From Salinimonas profundi (GTDB lineage Bacteria > Pseudomonadota > Gammaproteobacteria > Enterobacterales > Alteromonadaceae): a stretch of 64,000 nucleotides of DNA. The stretch is taken from positions 124,001-188,000 of the forward strand of contig NZ_JABBXD010000004.1 of NCBI RefSeq assembly GCF_014750655.1, written 5' to 3'. Within the stretch, counting starts at the first letter, position 1, and the number at the start of each line of letters is the position of its first letter. Positions 54,215-63,188 of this stretch are shown here, piece by piece. The notes beneath the pieces were generated by a model, which worked only from the letters and a program-made list of their open reading frames with translations, made no database searches and had not been told where the DNA came from. Both the position numbers and the translations under genes were made by a program.

Positions 54215-54261
54215 TGTAAACCGCTTTTTTACTACTTCTTATCTCATGAACCTATTTCGTA

Positions 54262-55281
54262 CTATCCACCCTTGAGTAAATAAAATACATAAGCCGCAGC
54301 CAATGAGCTACTTGCGGCAATAAACCAAGAAAGAAGGCTGGGCCAAATTCGTTTAACAAAACTTGGTTTTGACTCTGTAAGGTAAATTGACGTATTAGGG
54401 ATATATTTTGCATGTATGTGCATTAAAATTCCCAACAAGGTAAAGGCACATATAACGAATATTCCTCTACTCTTCCAATCTGATATTTCGGGTAAGCTGA
54501 TAAGTAAAACTGCGAATAAAATGCTATTAATATTCAGTCCATGCTTTCTGTAAGTTGTAACTAAGGCGTTTTGCTTTGGTTTTAAAAACTGAAATATCGA
54601 TTCAGCTTTACCCAATACCCAGGATTCATTGATACCCGAGACTCTTATCTCACTAAATCCATGAACACCAAGCTCGATAACGACGACCCTATTGATGCCA
54701 TAAGCTTCAGGCTCTTGTATAACCAGCTTTATGTATTGAAGGTGCTCTATATCATCCAACTGGCTAAAGAAGTCATCTGCATATTTCGTTAACTCTACAC
54801 CTCGGAAATGATAAGTAACTATGACTCGACCGGCTGTGAAGTCCTTAGAGATATAATTCACAAGCTGTAGAAGGTCTGACTTAAATAGCCTAACCGAACC
54901 AATCGGAACGGTTTTATTGTGTATTTGTTCGGGATTTTTTGTCTTGTCTACTTTTTCTATGTTGTGGGGATACATCTCGAATGTTCCGCCAGTGCCAATG
55001 GCAGATTCCCATGAACCGTGCAGCCTGCCTTCTTCGTCTAAACGGCCTTGAACCGTTACCGTCCCCTGCACAACTCCCTCAATATCTTGTTCAGGTTCAC
55101 ATGTCATTTCTATGATGTCTGCTACTGTGCCTACACAACTGTATAAGGAAACTCCGAATACAGAATCCATAATACGAAGGCGTCCCTCAATACTCGCATC
55201 TTTCTGGGTAATCTCTAGAAAAACATTCCCTGTATTTGTACCGTAAATACGGCCAGCCCATTTATCTGCTAGTTTATCCAT
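54262..55281 (-). CDS. Membrane protein of unknown function in the restriction operon
   Basis: I do not recognise this 339-residue protein. The N-terminal 105 residues are beta-rich (GRIYGTNTGNVFLEI, VVQGTVTVQGRLDEEGRLHGSW) and look like a small barrel. The middle (120-230) is alpha/beta. The C-terminus carries three hydrophobic segments: about 250-264 (NSILFAVLLISLPEI), 272-291 (RGIFVICAFTLLGILMHIH) and 314-336 (PSLLSWFIAASSSLAAAYVF). The body is probably cytoplasmic and membrane-tethered at the C-terminus. It starts 22 bp after hsdR (ribosome binding site AAAGGGAA), so it belongs to the hsd transcript, and lies 115 bp ahead of the NERD-kinase-helicase gene. An effector or sensor role is only suggested by place. 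Confidence 0.8.
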   Translation of the reverse strand: MDKLADKWAGRIYGTNTGNVFLEITQKDASIEGRLRIMDSVFGVSLYSCVGTVADIIEMTCEPEQDIEGVVQGTVTVQGRLDEEGRLHGSWESAIGTGGTFEMYPHNIEKVDKTKNPEQIHNKTVPIGSVRLFKSDLLQLVNYISKDFTAGRVIVTYHFRGVELTKYADDFFSQLDDIEHLQYIKLVIQEPEAYGINRVVVIELGVHGFSEIRVSGINESWVLGKAESIFQFLKPKQNALVTTYRKHGLNINSILFAVLLISLPEISDWKSRGIFVICAFTLLGILMHIHAKYIPNTSIYLTESKPSFVKRIWPSLLSWFIAASSSLAAAYVFYLLKGG

Positions 55282-55303
55282 TGCTTTTATTCCCTTTAGC
55301 GCA

Positions 55304-58300
55304 TTAACTCCAACTATTCGACAAAACTTCTGCTTGCTGCAAAATCAATTCAACAGCCTCAACTGCCTTGTCAGGTGGATATTTATATCGTTGCAATGTA
55401 CGGCGAACTAGGATTCTCAATTTTGCACGCACGCTCTCTCTGACTTGCCAGTCTACTGTTGTCGATGCTCTTAATTTTTGCGTAATTTCAATGGCGATTT
55501 TCTTCAATGTGTCGTCGCCAAGCTCTCTTACCGCGCTTTCGTTATTAGCAAGCGCATCGTAGAACGCCACCTCATCGGGGTTAAGCCCGAGCGCTTCGTC
55601 ACGCGCCATCTCATCCTGAAACTGCTTTGCCATGGCAATCAGCTCTTCGATTACCTGTGCGGTTTCAATACCTCGGTTATTGTATTTGCGGAGAGTTTCC
55701 TGCAACCGTTCGCTGTACTTTTTCTCCTGCACTACATTGTTTCGTGTTTTGGCACTAATGCCATCCTTGAGCAGCTTCTCCAATAATTCGACAGCGAAGT
55801 TTTTGTAAGGCATTTGACGAACGTCTTCCAAAAACTCGTCGGAGAGCAGACCAATATTGGGTTTATCCAGACCACACAAAGCAAACACGTCCGCAACGCC
55901 ATCGGCTACGACGGCGTTATCGAGTATTTGCTTCAGTGCGGAATTTTTCTCTTCCTGAGTGAGCTTTTTGTTTACGTTGGTATGTTTAGTAATGGCTGCC
56001 TTAACCGCTGATAAAAAGGCAATTTCTTTGTGGTAGGCACGCGCTTCATCAAGAGTACTACATAATGAATACGCTTTACTTAAAGCCAGAACGGTATCGA
56101 GGAATCGTTTCTTTCCGTCATCCAGACTCAAAACATAGTTGGCCGTTGGAATAAGAAGCTTATTGGCATCCTCTTCAAAACCACTGTAATCAAAGCCCTG
56201 CTGTTTTGGACCTGCCGCGAACATGCCATGAATAATATCGAGTTTTTCAAGCAATATAGCGAAGGCCTCTTCGGCGCTATGAGTTGGCTCGCCTTTGCCT
56301 TTGGCATCGGTGTAGGTTTTAAGGGCCTGCTTCAGTTCGTTGGCAATACCTATGTAGTCGACCACTAGACCACCAGGTTTGTTTTTGAATACCCGATTTA
56401 CCCTTGCAATTGCCTGCATCAGGTTATGGCCTTTCATCGGCTTATCGACATACATAGTATGACAGCAAGGTGCATCAAAGCCGGTTAACCACATATCCCT
56501 TACAATTACTAATTTAAGCGGGTCGTTAATATCCTTGAATCGTTTCTCAAGACGCTTTTTAGTTTTCTTGTTGTAAATATGGGGTTGCAGCAATGCTTTA
56601 TCCGATGCCGAACCTGTCATAACAATTTTAATCGCACCTTTTTCTGGGTCGGGGTCGTGCCAATCAGGGCGTATCTTGACGATTTCATTGTAGAGATGTG
56701 CACATATATCGCGGCTCATCGCCACAATCATGGCTTTACCGTCCATGGATTGCGAGCGAGTTTCAAAGTGTTCGACTAAGTCTTCTGCAACTTGCTGAAG
56801 TCTTGGACCTGCACCCACCAGTTTTTCGAGGCGACTCCATTCCCCTTTGGTTTTCTCTCGCTGGCCGACGTCTTCTTCATCTTCAACTACTTCATCTACC
56901 TGATCAGACAGTGCTTCGATTTCTTCACGGTTCAGATCCAACTTAGCCAGACGCGATTCATAATAAATCGGCACTGTTGCACCATCGTCAACTGCATCCT
57001 GAATATCGTAAATAGACACATAATCACCGAATACAGCGCGGGTATCTTTATCTTCGCTGGCAATAGGTGTGCCGGTAAAACCAATAAATGACGCATTCGG
57101 TAAAGCATCGCGCATGTGCTTGGCGTAACCGAATTTATAGGTACCGTCTTTTTTGAGCGTGGCCTTAAGGCCGTATTGACTGCGGTGTGCCTCATCGGAA
57201 ATCACCACAATGTTATGGCGACCATTCAAAATGGGATGACTCTGCTCTTCTTCAAGTAACGCAAACTTCTGTACTGTAGTGAAGATAATGCCACCAGACT
57301 CGCGCTCAGCAAGAAGTTGTCGCAACGTGTCGCGGTCTTCTGCTTGTGCCGGCTCCTGCTTGAGTAACTCCATTGCAGCGCTAAAAGTAGCAAATAACTG
57401 CCCATCCAGATCATTACGGTCAGTAACAACAATCAAAGTCGGGTTGTTCATTTCAGGTTGTTGCAACAGCTTACCTGCGTAACAACACATAGATATACTC
57501 TTGCCAGAGCCCTGAGTATGCCACACCACGCCGGCCTTCTTACTGCCAGGCACAACTTGCTCACCATAGGTAGCGCGTTTTTCCTGAATGCCTTTGCTTG
57601 AGAGTTGCTGTGATGCAATCACCGTTGCTTTTACGGCTTCTCGCACCGCGTGGAACTGATGATATCCGGCAATCTTTTTGATCAGCTTGTCATCGTCAGT
57701 TTCGAAAATGACAAAGTAGCGGATGTAATCTAAGAACAATTCACAGTCGAAAAAGCCTCTAACCATGGTTTCAAGTTGCCAATCGAGCATAGGCCTGTCG
57801 TCTTCATGCTTAATGGTACGCCATGGCATATAGCGTTCCTGATTGGCGGTCAGCGACCCAACACGGGCGTTAAATCCGTCACTGATGACAGAGGCTTCGT
57901 TGTAAACAAATAGGTCAGATACCTCGTCTTTGTAGGTCTGAATCTGATTAAACGCGTCCCAAATATCCGCGTTCTCTGCGTTGGGACTTTTCAGCTCCAG
58001 GACGACAAGGGGAAGGCCGTTGATAAAGCATATAACGTCAGGACGTCTGAGTTGCTTACTTCCTTCAATGGTGAATTGGTTAATAGCTCTGAAGCGATTT
58101 GCCGAGATGTCTGAAAAATCAATCAGGAAAGCATGGTCATGCACTATCTCATCGTCACGTTTGTATTCCACCGGCACACCATCAAGTAATAAACGGTGAA
58201 ATGCCCGATTGCTGAGAACCGTATCCAGACTCTCTGGTTTGCTGACAATAGCGACAGTCTGCTCCACGACAGAAGCAGGAAGATGCGGATTGATGCGAGT

Positions 58301-58456
58301 AATTGCCGCTTCTAAATCAGCAAGTAGTAATACTTGTCGGTAGTCCTTCCGTTCAGGAGTTATCCCATCGTGGGCAATATCTGGGCCATGGGCGATTTCC
58401 CAACCCACCTCGGTAAACCATTCTAAGCACTGCTGTTCTAACTGGTCTTCAGTCAT
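55304..58456 (-). CDS. hsdR: Type I restriction enzyme R subunit HsdR
   Basis: HsdR is the motor and nuclease subunit of the type I restriction complex. This 1050-residue protein has the N-terminal PD-(D/E)xK site ([21 protein letters not shown]140, E154, K156 from the chosen start). It also has the superfamily 2 motor: WHTQGSGKS (Walker A, about 312-320), [12 protein letters not shown] (DEAH box) and FIGFTGTP, with helicase motifs V-VI in [15 protein letters not shown] and QAIARVNR. The C-terminal helical domain that docks on HsdM is present, so the subunit looks intact. I chose the ATG at 58454-58456 (AAGGA 8 bp upstream). A TTG nine codons earlier overlaps the end of hsdS and lacks support. 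It starts 17 bp after the hsdS stop. Confidence 0.95.
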   Translation of the reverse strand: MTEDQLEQQCLEWFTEVGWEIAHGPDIAHDGITPERKDYRQVLLLADLEAAITRINPHLPASVVEQTVAIVSKPESLDTVLSNRAFHRLLLDGVPVEYKRDDEIVHDHAFLIDFSDISANRFRAINQFTIEGSKQLRRPDVICFINGLPLVVLELKSPNAENADIWDAFNQIQTYKDEVSDLFVYNEASVISDGFNARVGSLTANQERYMPWRTIKHEDDRPMLDWQLETMVRGFFDCELFLDYIRYFVIFETDDDKLIKKIAGYHQFHAVREAVKATVIASQQLSSKGIQEKRATYGEQVVPGSKKAGVVWHTQGSGKSISMCCYAGKLLQQPEMNNPTLIVVTDRNDLDGQLFATFSAAMELLKQEPAQAEDRDTLRQLLAERESGGIIFTTVQKFALLEEEQSHPILNGRHNIVVISDEAHRSQYGLKATLKKDGTYKFGYAKHMRDALPNASFIGFTGTPIASEDKDTRAVFGDYVSIYDIQDAVDDGATVPIYYESRLAKLDLNREEIEALSDQVDEVVEDEEDVGQREKTKGEWSRLEKLVGAGPRLQQVAEDLVEHFETRSQSMDGKAMIVAMSRDICAHLYNEIVKIRPDWHDPDPEKGAIKIVMTGSASDKALLQPHIYNKKTKKRLEKRFKDINDPLKLVIVRDMWLTGFDAPCCHTMYVDKPMKGHNLMQAIARVNRVFKNKPGGLVVDYIGIANELKQALKTYTDAKGKGEPTHSAEEAFAILLEKLDIIHGMFAAGPKQQGFDYSGFEEDANKLLIPTANYVLSLDDGKKRFLDTVLALSKAYSLCSTLDEARAYHKEIAFLSAVKAAITKHTNVNKKLTQEEKNSALKQILDNAVVADGVADVFALCGLDKPNIGLLSDEFLEDVRQMPYKNFAVELLEKLLKDGISAKTRNNVVQEKKYSERLQETLRKYNNRGIETAQVIEELIAMAKQFQDEMARDEALGLNPDEVAFYDALANNESAVRELGDDTLKKIAIEITQKLRASTTVDWQVRESVRAKLRILVRRTLQRYKYPPDKAVEAVELILQQAEVLSNSWS

Positions 58457-58473
58457 TCTGTAAATTCCTTTTC

Positions 58474-60396
58474 TCAGTCCCAATTGTCTATTTCATGACG
58501 AAATTTATCTACAAGCCGCCATGCTTCATTTTTATTTTCGGGAAGTACCAAACCTTGTTCATGTAGCCAGCTTAAGGTTTGATGCAATTCATCCTCATCA
58601 ATTGGGGGCAAACCTGCATTAATACTTAACTGATAAGCTTTGTTCAAAAGCTCTGATGTCTTTCTGTAAGTTTCCTTAGGAAAAGCCAGAAGCACCAAGG
58701 CCGTTTTTTGGTCAAATTGTATCTTGTTACCAAGGTATTTGTTCAAAATAGCAATTATCGCGTCCATGAAGAAAGGTATACTCACAACTCCATCAACGGT
58801 AGCGGAAAGGACTTTATCTAGAATGGGATTCTGACGAAGGGTCCGCAAAAATACAGGAAGCTTTAAATACTCACCCCCACCTTCACCTAACGAGCCAGTA
58901 ATTTTAGTCATAAACCCAATAGCACGTATATTTTCGAACTCGCTTGAGACTCTTTCACTCTCTACAAAGTGAGACTTTGATGGTAAGTCACTTTCGATTT
59001 TTTCGATCAACGCGGCTAGGTCGTGTGCTCTATCATACTCAACTTTTCCCTGCGACTTCACTTCAGCATCAACACTCAACTCACCAGAAAGGAGTTTTGG
59101 CAGCAGGGTTTCTCGAATTGATTTTAAGGTTTCGCTTTCCTTCCGATTTGCCATGACCAAGTCATTGAGCTTTTTAACATGACTTTCAAATTTTTCTTGT
59201 AAACTTACCGTGGGAGTAACCAATTCAATACTCTTCAAGTGCGATGATGGTCGTGCAATAGAAGGTACTCCCACTTGTGAGGCATTCGATAATAGCAGGT
59301 GCTGACCTAAAAAAGAGCGAAAGAAATAAGCCAAAAAGTATGGAGAAGCTTTCTCTCTGTCGACTCTCAAAAAGAACTGACGTTGAGAGATTACATATCT
59401 GTCCCATTTTGACTTGGCCGGTATAATTGATACCTGCCCAATTGAGCCCGCGTGAGTGAATATTATATCCTCAGGATAGACATTTGAGTTTTTTAACTTA
59501 TCTGCATGTTGCTCAGTTATAAAGTTGTTATCACCATCAGTTACCAATGTCTCTTTCAGATGCTGACCACTTATGATGGGAACACCGTCCTCTACAAAAG
59601 TAGATACTTTTATATTTGAGCCAAATGGTCCCATCCCGATTTTTTCAGATAGGCTTTCAGTTTTTTCAATGCTCCATCCACTTGGAATCTCTCCCAACTC
59701 ACTTTCCTGCATTGCTGATGGGAACAACGCGGCGTTGGCGCGTAGTTCGGCATATTGCTCAGGTTGGTCTGCCTGCATGATGGCGAGCTGACCGGCATCT
59801 TTGCCGGAGATGGCTTGCATGGCGGCGAGTAGAGCGTCTTCGTCACTACCGCCGGCTGCCAACGCTGCGATTTTGGCTTTTACGGGTTCAAAATCTACAA
59901 ACCAGCTTTTAAAAATGGCTTGCGCAACCTGTTCGAGGGTTTGGTTGATTTGTTGGTCGAGGTGGATTTTGTTATCAAGCTTGATAAGTGGTTCAACTAA
60001 CTGACGTCGTTGTTCGATTGTATCAGGAATTTTAACTTCTAATCGATGTGCGTTATTACGGTTTAAACCTGGTACCGCTGCATCGGTATTCATGTCTTCT
60101 AAACCAAGACTAGACAGCAAGTAGTAGGAGAAATACGCTTCTTCTATATTGTCATATTGGATGTAAAATGCTGTGTCGCTGACCCAACATGGCTTTTCAC
60201 TAATGTGAATTTTTCCAACAGTTCCTTTTCTTCCAATGATAACAGCATATGGTCCAACTAAAGGCTTGGAAGAATAGGTATATACTCCGTTAGATCCAAA
60301 TACAGGAACACCATCTGACAGCTGATCTTTCTTCGCGATAGCTTTTCCATAAACAAATGGTGAAAAGTCACCAACCCTCGTATCAACCCAATTCAT
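58474..60396 (-). CDS. hsdS: Type I restriction specificity subunit HsdS with extra C-terminal domain
   Basis: HsdS chooses the DNA target. The 640-residue protein shows two target-recognition domains: TRD1 (about 1-125, [26 protein letters not shown]) and TRD2 (about 234-400, [25 protein letters not shown]). They are separated by conserved helices (about 128-165, ending [16 protein letters not shown]; and about 400-430). The classical end [12 protein letters not shown] is at 431-442, but the protein continues for about 200 residues. This tail is mostly helical ([73 protein letters not shown]) and unlike HsdS. The tail is in one frame, so it is a fusion, not a frameshift. The gene overlaps hsdM by 14 bp. 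Confidence 0.93.
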   Translation of the reverse strand: MNWVDTRVGDFSPFVYGKAIAKKDQLSDGVPVFGSNGVYTYSSKPLVGPYAVIIGRKGTVGKIHISEKPCWVSDTAFYIQYDNIEEAYFSYYLLSSLGLEDMNTDAAVPGLNRNNAHRLEVKIPDTIEQRRQLVEPLIKLDNKIHLDQQINQTLEQVAQAIFKSWFVDFEPVKAKIAALAAGGSDEDALLAAMQAISGKDAGQLAIMQADQPEQYAELRANAALFPSAMQESELGEIPSGWSIEKTESLSEKIGMGPFGSNIKVSTFVEDGVPIISGQHLKETLVTDGDNNFITEQHADKLKNSNVYPEDIIFTHAGSIGQVSIIPAKSKWDRYVISQRQFFLRVDREKASPYFLAYFFRSFLGQHLLLSNASQVGVPSIARPSSHLKSIELVTPTVSLQEKFESHVKKLNDLVMANRKESETLKSIRETLLPKLLSGELSVDAEVKSQGKVEYDRAHDLAALIEKIESDLPSKSHFVESERVSSEFENIRAIGFMTKITGSLGEGGGEYLKLPVFLRTLRQNPILDKVLSATVDGVVSIPFFMDAIIAILNKYLGNKIQFDQKTALVLLAFPKETYRKTSELLNKAYQLSINAGLPPIDEDELHQTLSWLHEQGLVLPENKNEAWRLVDKFRHEIDNWD

Positions 60397-62101
60397 ATCC
60401 CAGCTCCCCTAAATTCCGTTTTATCTCACCCTCCAATCGCTCACTCTCCGCAAATTGTTCACTCAGTTGTAAAGTCAGTCGCGCCATTTTTTCAGAAAAG
60501 GGTTCGCCATCATCTTCTTGCGCCGCCGCGCCCACATAACGCCCTGGCGTTAATACAAAGTCGTGCTTTTTAATTTCATAAAGTTCAACAGATTTACAGA
60601 AGCCAGCAATATCCTCATACCCCTCTCCGCGCTGCCAGGCATGGAAGGTGTCAGCTACTTTAGCAATGTCTTCTGATGTAAAGTCGCGCAGAACCCGGTC
60701 GCGCATATAGCCGAGATTGCGGGCATCGATAAATAGGAACTCGCTGCGGCGGTCACGCTTTTTCTCGTTGCGTACCACGCTGTTGGATTTATCTTTGGTT
60801 AAAAACCAAATACAGGCGGGAATTTGGGTATTGGTAAAAAGTTGCCCTGGTAATGCTACCATACATTCCACAAGGTCCTCTTCCACCAACCGCTTACGAA
60901 TCTCGCCTTCGTTATTAGTGTTGGATGACATGGAACCGTTGGCCAATAGAATACCCATGCTACCAGTCGGTGCTAGATGATGAAGCATGTGCTGGATCCA
61001 ACCAAAGTTGGCGTTACCTTTAGGAGGCGTACCGTACTTCCAACGCACATCTTCAGCGAGTTTTTCGCTCCACCAGTCTTTTACGTTAAATGGCGGGTTA
61101 GCCATTACAAAGTCGGCGCGAAGGTCTGGATGCTGATCATCCAGAAAGGTGTCGGCATTCTTTTTACCAAAATTGAAGTCTATGCCACGGATGGCCATAT
61201 TCATGGCAGCCAGCTTCCAGGTGGTCGGGTTAGACTCCTGACCATAAACGGAGATATGTTTTTTCTGTTCAGCCGCATCGTAATGCTGATCTTTGGCGTG
61301 TTCTTCGATAAATTTGTCACTAGAGACAAAGAAGCCGCCCGACCCCATTGCTGGGTCGTAAACGCGACCAGAATAGGGTTCCAGCATCTCCACGATCAGG
61401 GTGACGATGCTCTTTGGTGTGTAGTACTGACCGCCCTGCTTACCCTCAGCTAAAGCAAACTGACCGAGGAAATATTCATACACGTGGCCAAGAATATCCT
61501 TGCTGTGCAGGTTCAGCTTTTCGCCGTTATGTACCGGGCGGGAGAAAGAAGTATCAGAAAAGGTATTTATAAGGCCCAGTAACTTGTCATTGTCCAACTG
61601 ATACTGGCTGATGCGGTTCAAGATACCTTTAAGTTTGGCGTTACTCTTTTCAATCTCATCAAGCGCATTATCAATCAGCCAGGAGACTGAACGAAGTTTT
61701 ACACCATTTTCCGCTTCATCCAGCCAAAGTACTGTACCTACCGGTAAGACAGCCTTTTCCTTTAGAGTTTTCCAACGCGCGGCTTTCGGTACCCAAAACA
61801 CATTGGTCTCGCGATAGTAATCCAATACTTCCAGTTCATCAGCAATCGCTTGTTGGTATTCTTCGTCTGACTCGAAGTCTTCACGAGGCAAATAGTAAAT
61901 ATTGTCGTCACTGTCTGTATTAAAAAGCTCAATTAACTGCTCCTGACGCTCCTCAAACGCGTCTGACACGTATTTAAGAAAAATTAGGCCTAACACCACA
62001 TGTTTATAGTTTGCGGCGTCCAGATTGGCTCTGAGCTTATCTGCGGACTTCCATAACTTGTCGTCCAACGCTTTTAAAAACTGTTGTTCCGTGTTGTTCA
62101 C
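60383..62101 (-). CDS. hsdM: Type I restriction modification subunit HsdM
   Basis: HsdM is the N6-adenine DNA methyltransferase of the complex. The 572-residue protein has an N-terminal HsdM_N helical domain (LWKSADKLRANLDAANYKHVV), GGQYYTPKSIV before the core, the S-adenosylmethionine site DPAMGSGG (249-256), and the catalytic NPPF (335-338) in VMANPPFNVKDWW. All are intact. The start is GTG (62099-62101), preceded by GGAG at about 9 bp and only 3 bp after the stop of the WYL gene, so the two are co-transcribed. The order hsdM-hsdS-hsdR is a common type I layout. Confidence 0.95.
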   Translation of the reverse strand: MNNTEQQFLKALDDKLWKSADKLRANLDAANYKHVVLGLIFLKYVSDAFEERQEQLIELFNTDSDDNIYYLPREDFESDEEYQQAIADELEVLDYYRETNVFWVPKAARWKTLKEKAVLPVGTVLWLDEAENGVKLRSVSWLIDNALDEIEKSNAKLKGILNRISQYQLDNDKLLGLINTFSDTSFSRPVHNGEKLNLHSKDILGHVYEYFLGQFALAEGKQGGQYYTPKSIVTLIVEMLEPYSGRVYDPAMGSGGFFVSSDKFIEEHAKDQHYDAAEQKKHISVYGQESNPTTWKLAAMNMAIRGIDFNFGKKNADTFLDDQHPDLRADFVMANPPFNVKDWWSEKLAEDVRWKYGTPPKGNANFGWIQHMLHHLAPTGSMGILLANGSMSSNTNNEGEIRKRLVEEDLVECMVALPGQLFTNTQIPACIWFLTKDKSNSVVRNEKKRDRRSEFLFIDARNLGYMRDRVLRDFTSEDIAKVADTFHAWQRGEGYEDIAGFCKSVELYEIKKHDFVLTPGRYVGAAAQEDDGEPFSEKMARLTLQLSEQFAESERLEGEIKRNLGELGYELG

Positions 62102-62104
62102 TGT

Positions 62105-63031
62105 TTATTGCTCCATTGATACTGTATTTGCAAAGCATCCGACCGCGCCGGGAGCCAAGCTGATATTTTCGATAACTGATTTAATTTGAGAATTTTTGAG
62201 CCATAAGTGATTCTGCTCTGATGGCAGGTCGGCATCTTCTGAACAATCCACATTCCAGTAGCGCAGAAGGTATCCGGCAAGCGCTGCCCGCGTTTCAATT
62301 ACACGCTTTCCTTCCTGCATCTCAAAATCTAATTCGATGGATTTTTTGTGCTGTAGCTTTGGGTGTGGCACGAGCTCAAGGCTAACTCTTTGCTGCCATT
62401 GGGCATCTGCACTTGCTGTTTGTGCCTCGTCAATAAGGTGTTCTGAAGATGACACATGCTCAATGCGGGTACATACAAAGTCTCTGAAAGATTGAGATTG
62501 GAGATCGAACGCTCTGACATGCCATCTTTGCCCGTTATTAACAATAGCGTGCGGTACGATAGTGCGTTCACTTTCGCCAGAACTGAGCGAGTGATAACAG
62601 ATTGTAATAGCAGAACGAGACGCGATAGTGCGAGTGATCGTTCCGACTAATTCGGGCTTTGGAAGCACCAATGTGGGCGCATCAAAGATCCAATCAATCT
62701 GCACTCTGGGGTTTGCAAACCCATCACCAAAACCTTCAGAGAGGCTTTTTAGCACTACAGAAGGCTCGTGATTAAATAGCGGCGTGAATTCTTCAGTTCG
62801 GTAATAAAACTTATCACGATGGGTGAAAGTGACGTTGTGTGGCGCAAGTGAGGTGTACAGCTTGAAGTCGCGTGAACAACTTGCCACACCCACGTCAAAA
62901 TGAGCAACGAGCGTTGTGCGACTTACCTTACCGACATACTCCAGGCAATAGTCTATGAATGCCAGCCTTTCTCGCTGTGCGTACTGAATATTAAGCAGAT
63001 CACCAGTTTGATTACTCACCCTGAATTTCAC
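62105..63031 (-). CDS. BrxR/CapW-like wHTH-WYL transcriptional regulator
   Basis: This 308-residue protein resembles the BrxR/CapW regulators found at the head of BREX, CBASS and other defence operons. The N-terminal 95 residues form a winged-helix unit (RERLAFIDYCLEYVGKVSRTTLVAHFDVGVASCSRDFKLY). A short linker segment contains TPLFNHEPS. A WYL domain (about 125-220) has AITICYHSLSSGESERTIVPHAIVNNGQRWHVRAFD, and a WCX-type C-terminal domain (225-295) follows. WYL domains are thought to sense nucleic acids or nucleotides released by infection and then relieve repression. The start is a weakly supported GTG at 63029-63031; a second GTG four codons later is possible. It heads the hsd operon and is divergent from tniQ. 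Confidence 0.88.
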   Translation of the reverse strand: MKFRVSNQTGDLLNIQYAQRERLAFIDYCLEYVGKVSRTTLVAHFDVGVASCSRDFKLYTSLAPHNVTFTHRDKFYYRTEEFTPLFNHEPSVVLKSLSEGFGDGFANPRVQIDWIFDAPTLVLPKPELVGTITRTIASRSAITICYHSLSSGESERTIVPHAIVNNGQRWHVRAFDLQSQSFRDFVCTRIEHVSSSEHLIDEAQTASADAQWQQRVSLELVPHPKLQHKKSIELDFEMQEGKRVIETRAALAGYLLRYWNVDCSEDADLPSEQNHLWLKNSQIKSVIENISLAPGAVGCFANTVSMEQ

Positions 63032-63076
63032 ATTTTTGTTGTAATTTTCTTTACCTTACTGCAATCCCGCCTGGCT

Positions 63077-63122
63077 ATCAATTTAATCCTATCAATTAGA
63101 TATTATTAAATTGATCCTATCA
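63077..63122. promoter_or_regulatory. Inverted-repeat operator between the WYL regulator and tniQ
   Basis: ATCAATTTAAT (63077-63087) and ATTAAATTGAT (63105-63115) form a perfect 11-bp inverted repeat with a 17-bp spacer. Each arm is followed by the direct repeat CCTATCA (63088-63094, 63116-63122). It sits in the 157-bp divergent promoter region. BrxR/CapW-type regulators bind inverted repeats in their own promoters, so this is the best candidate operator for the defence operon, and perhaps for tniQ. Confidence 0.68.
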
Positions 63123-63188
63123 TTTTAATACGATCTTTTGAAAATCGGTCTACACTGTCTATCAAAGACGATGCAAAAGGCGGTTACG

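Noticed and set aside
58474..59070. Possibility that the HsdS tail is a separate gene joined by a frameshift error
   Set aside because: The tail is in the same continuous frame as TRD2, without an internal start having a good ribosome binding site, so a true fusion is the simpler reading.
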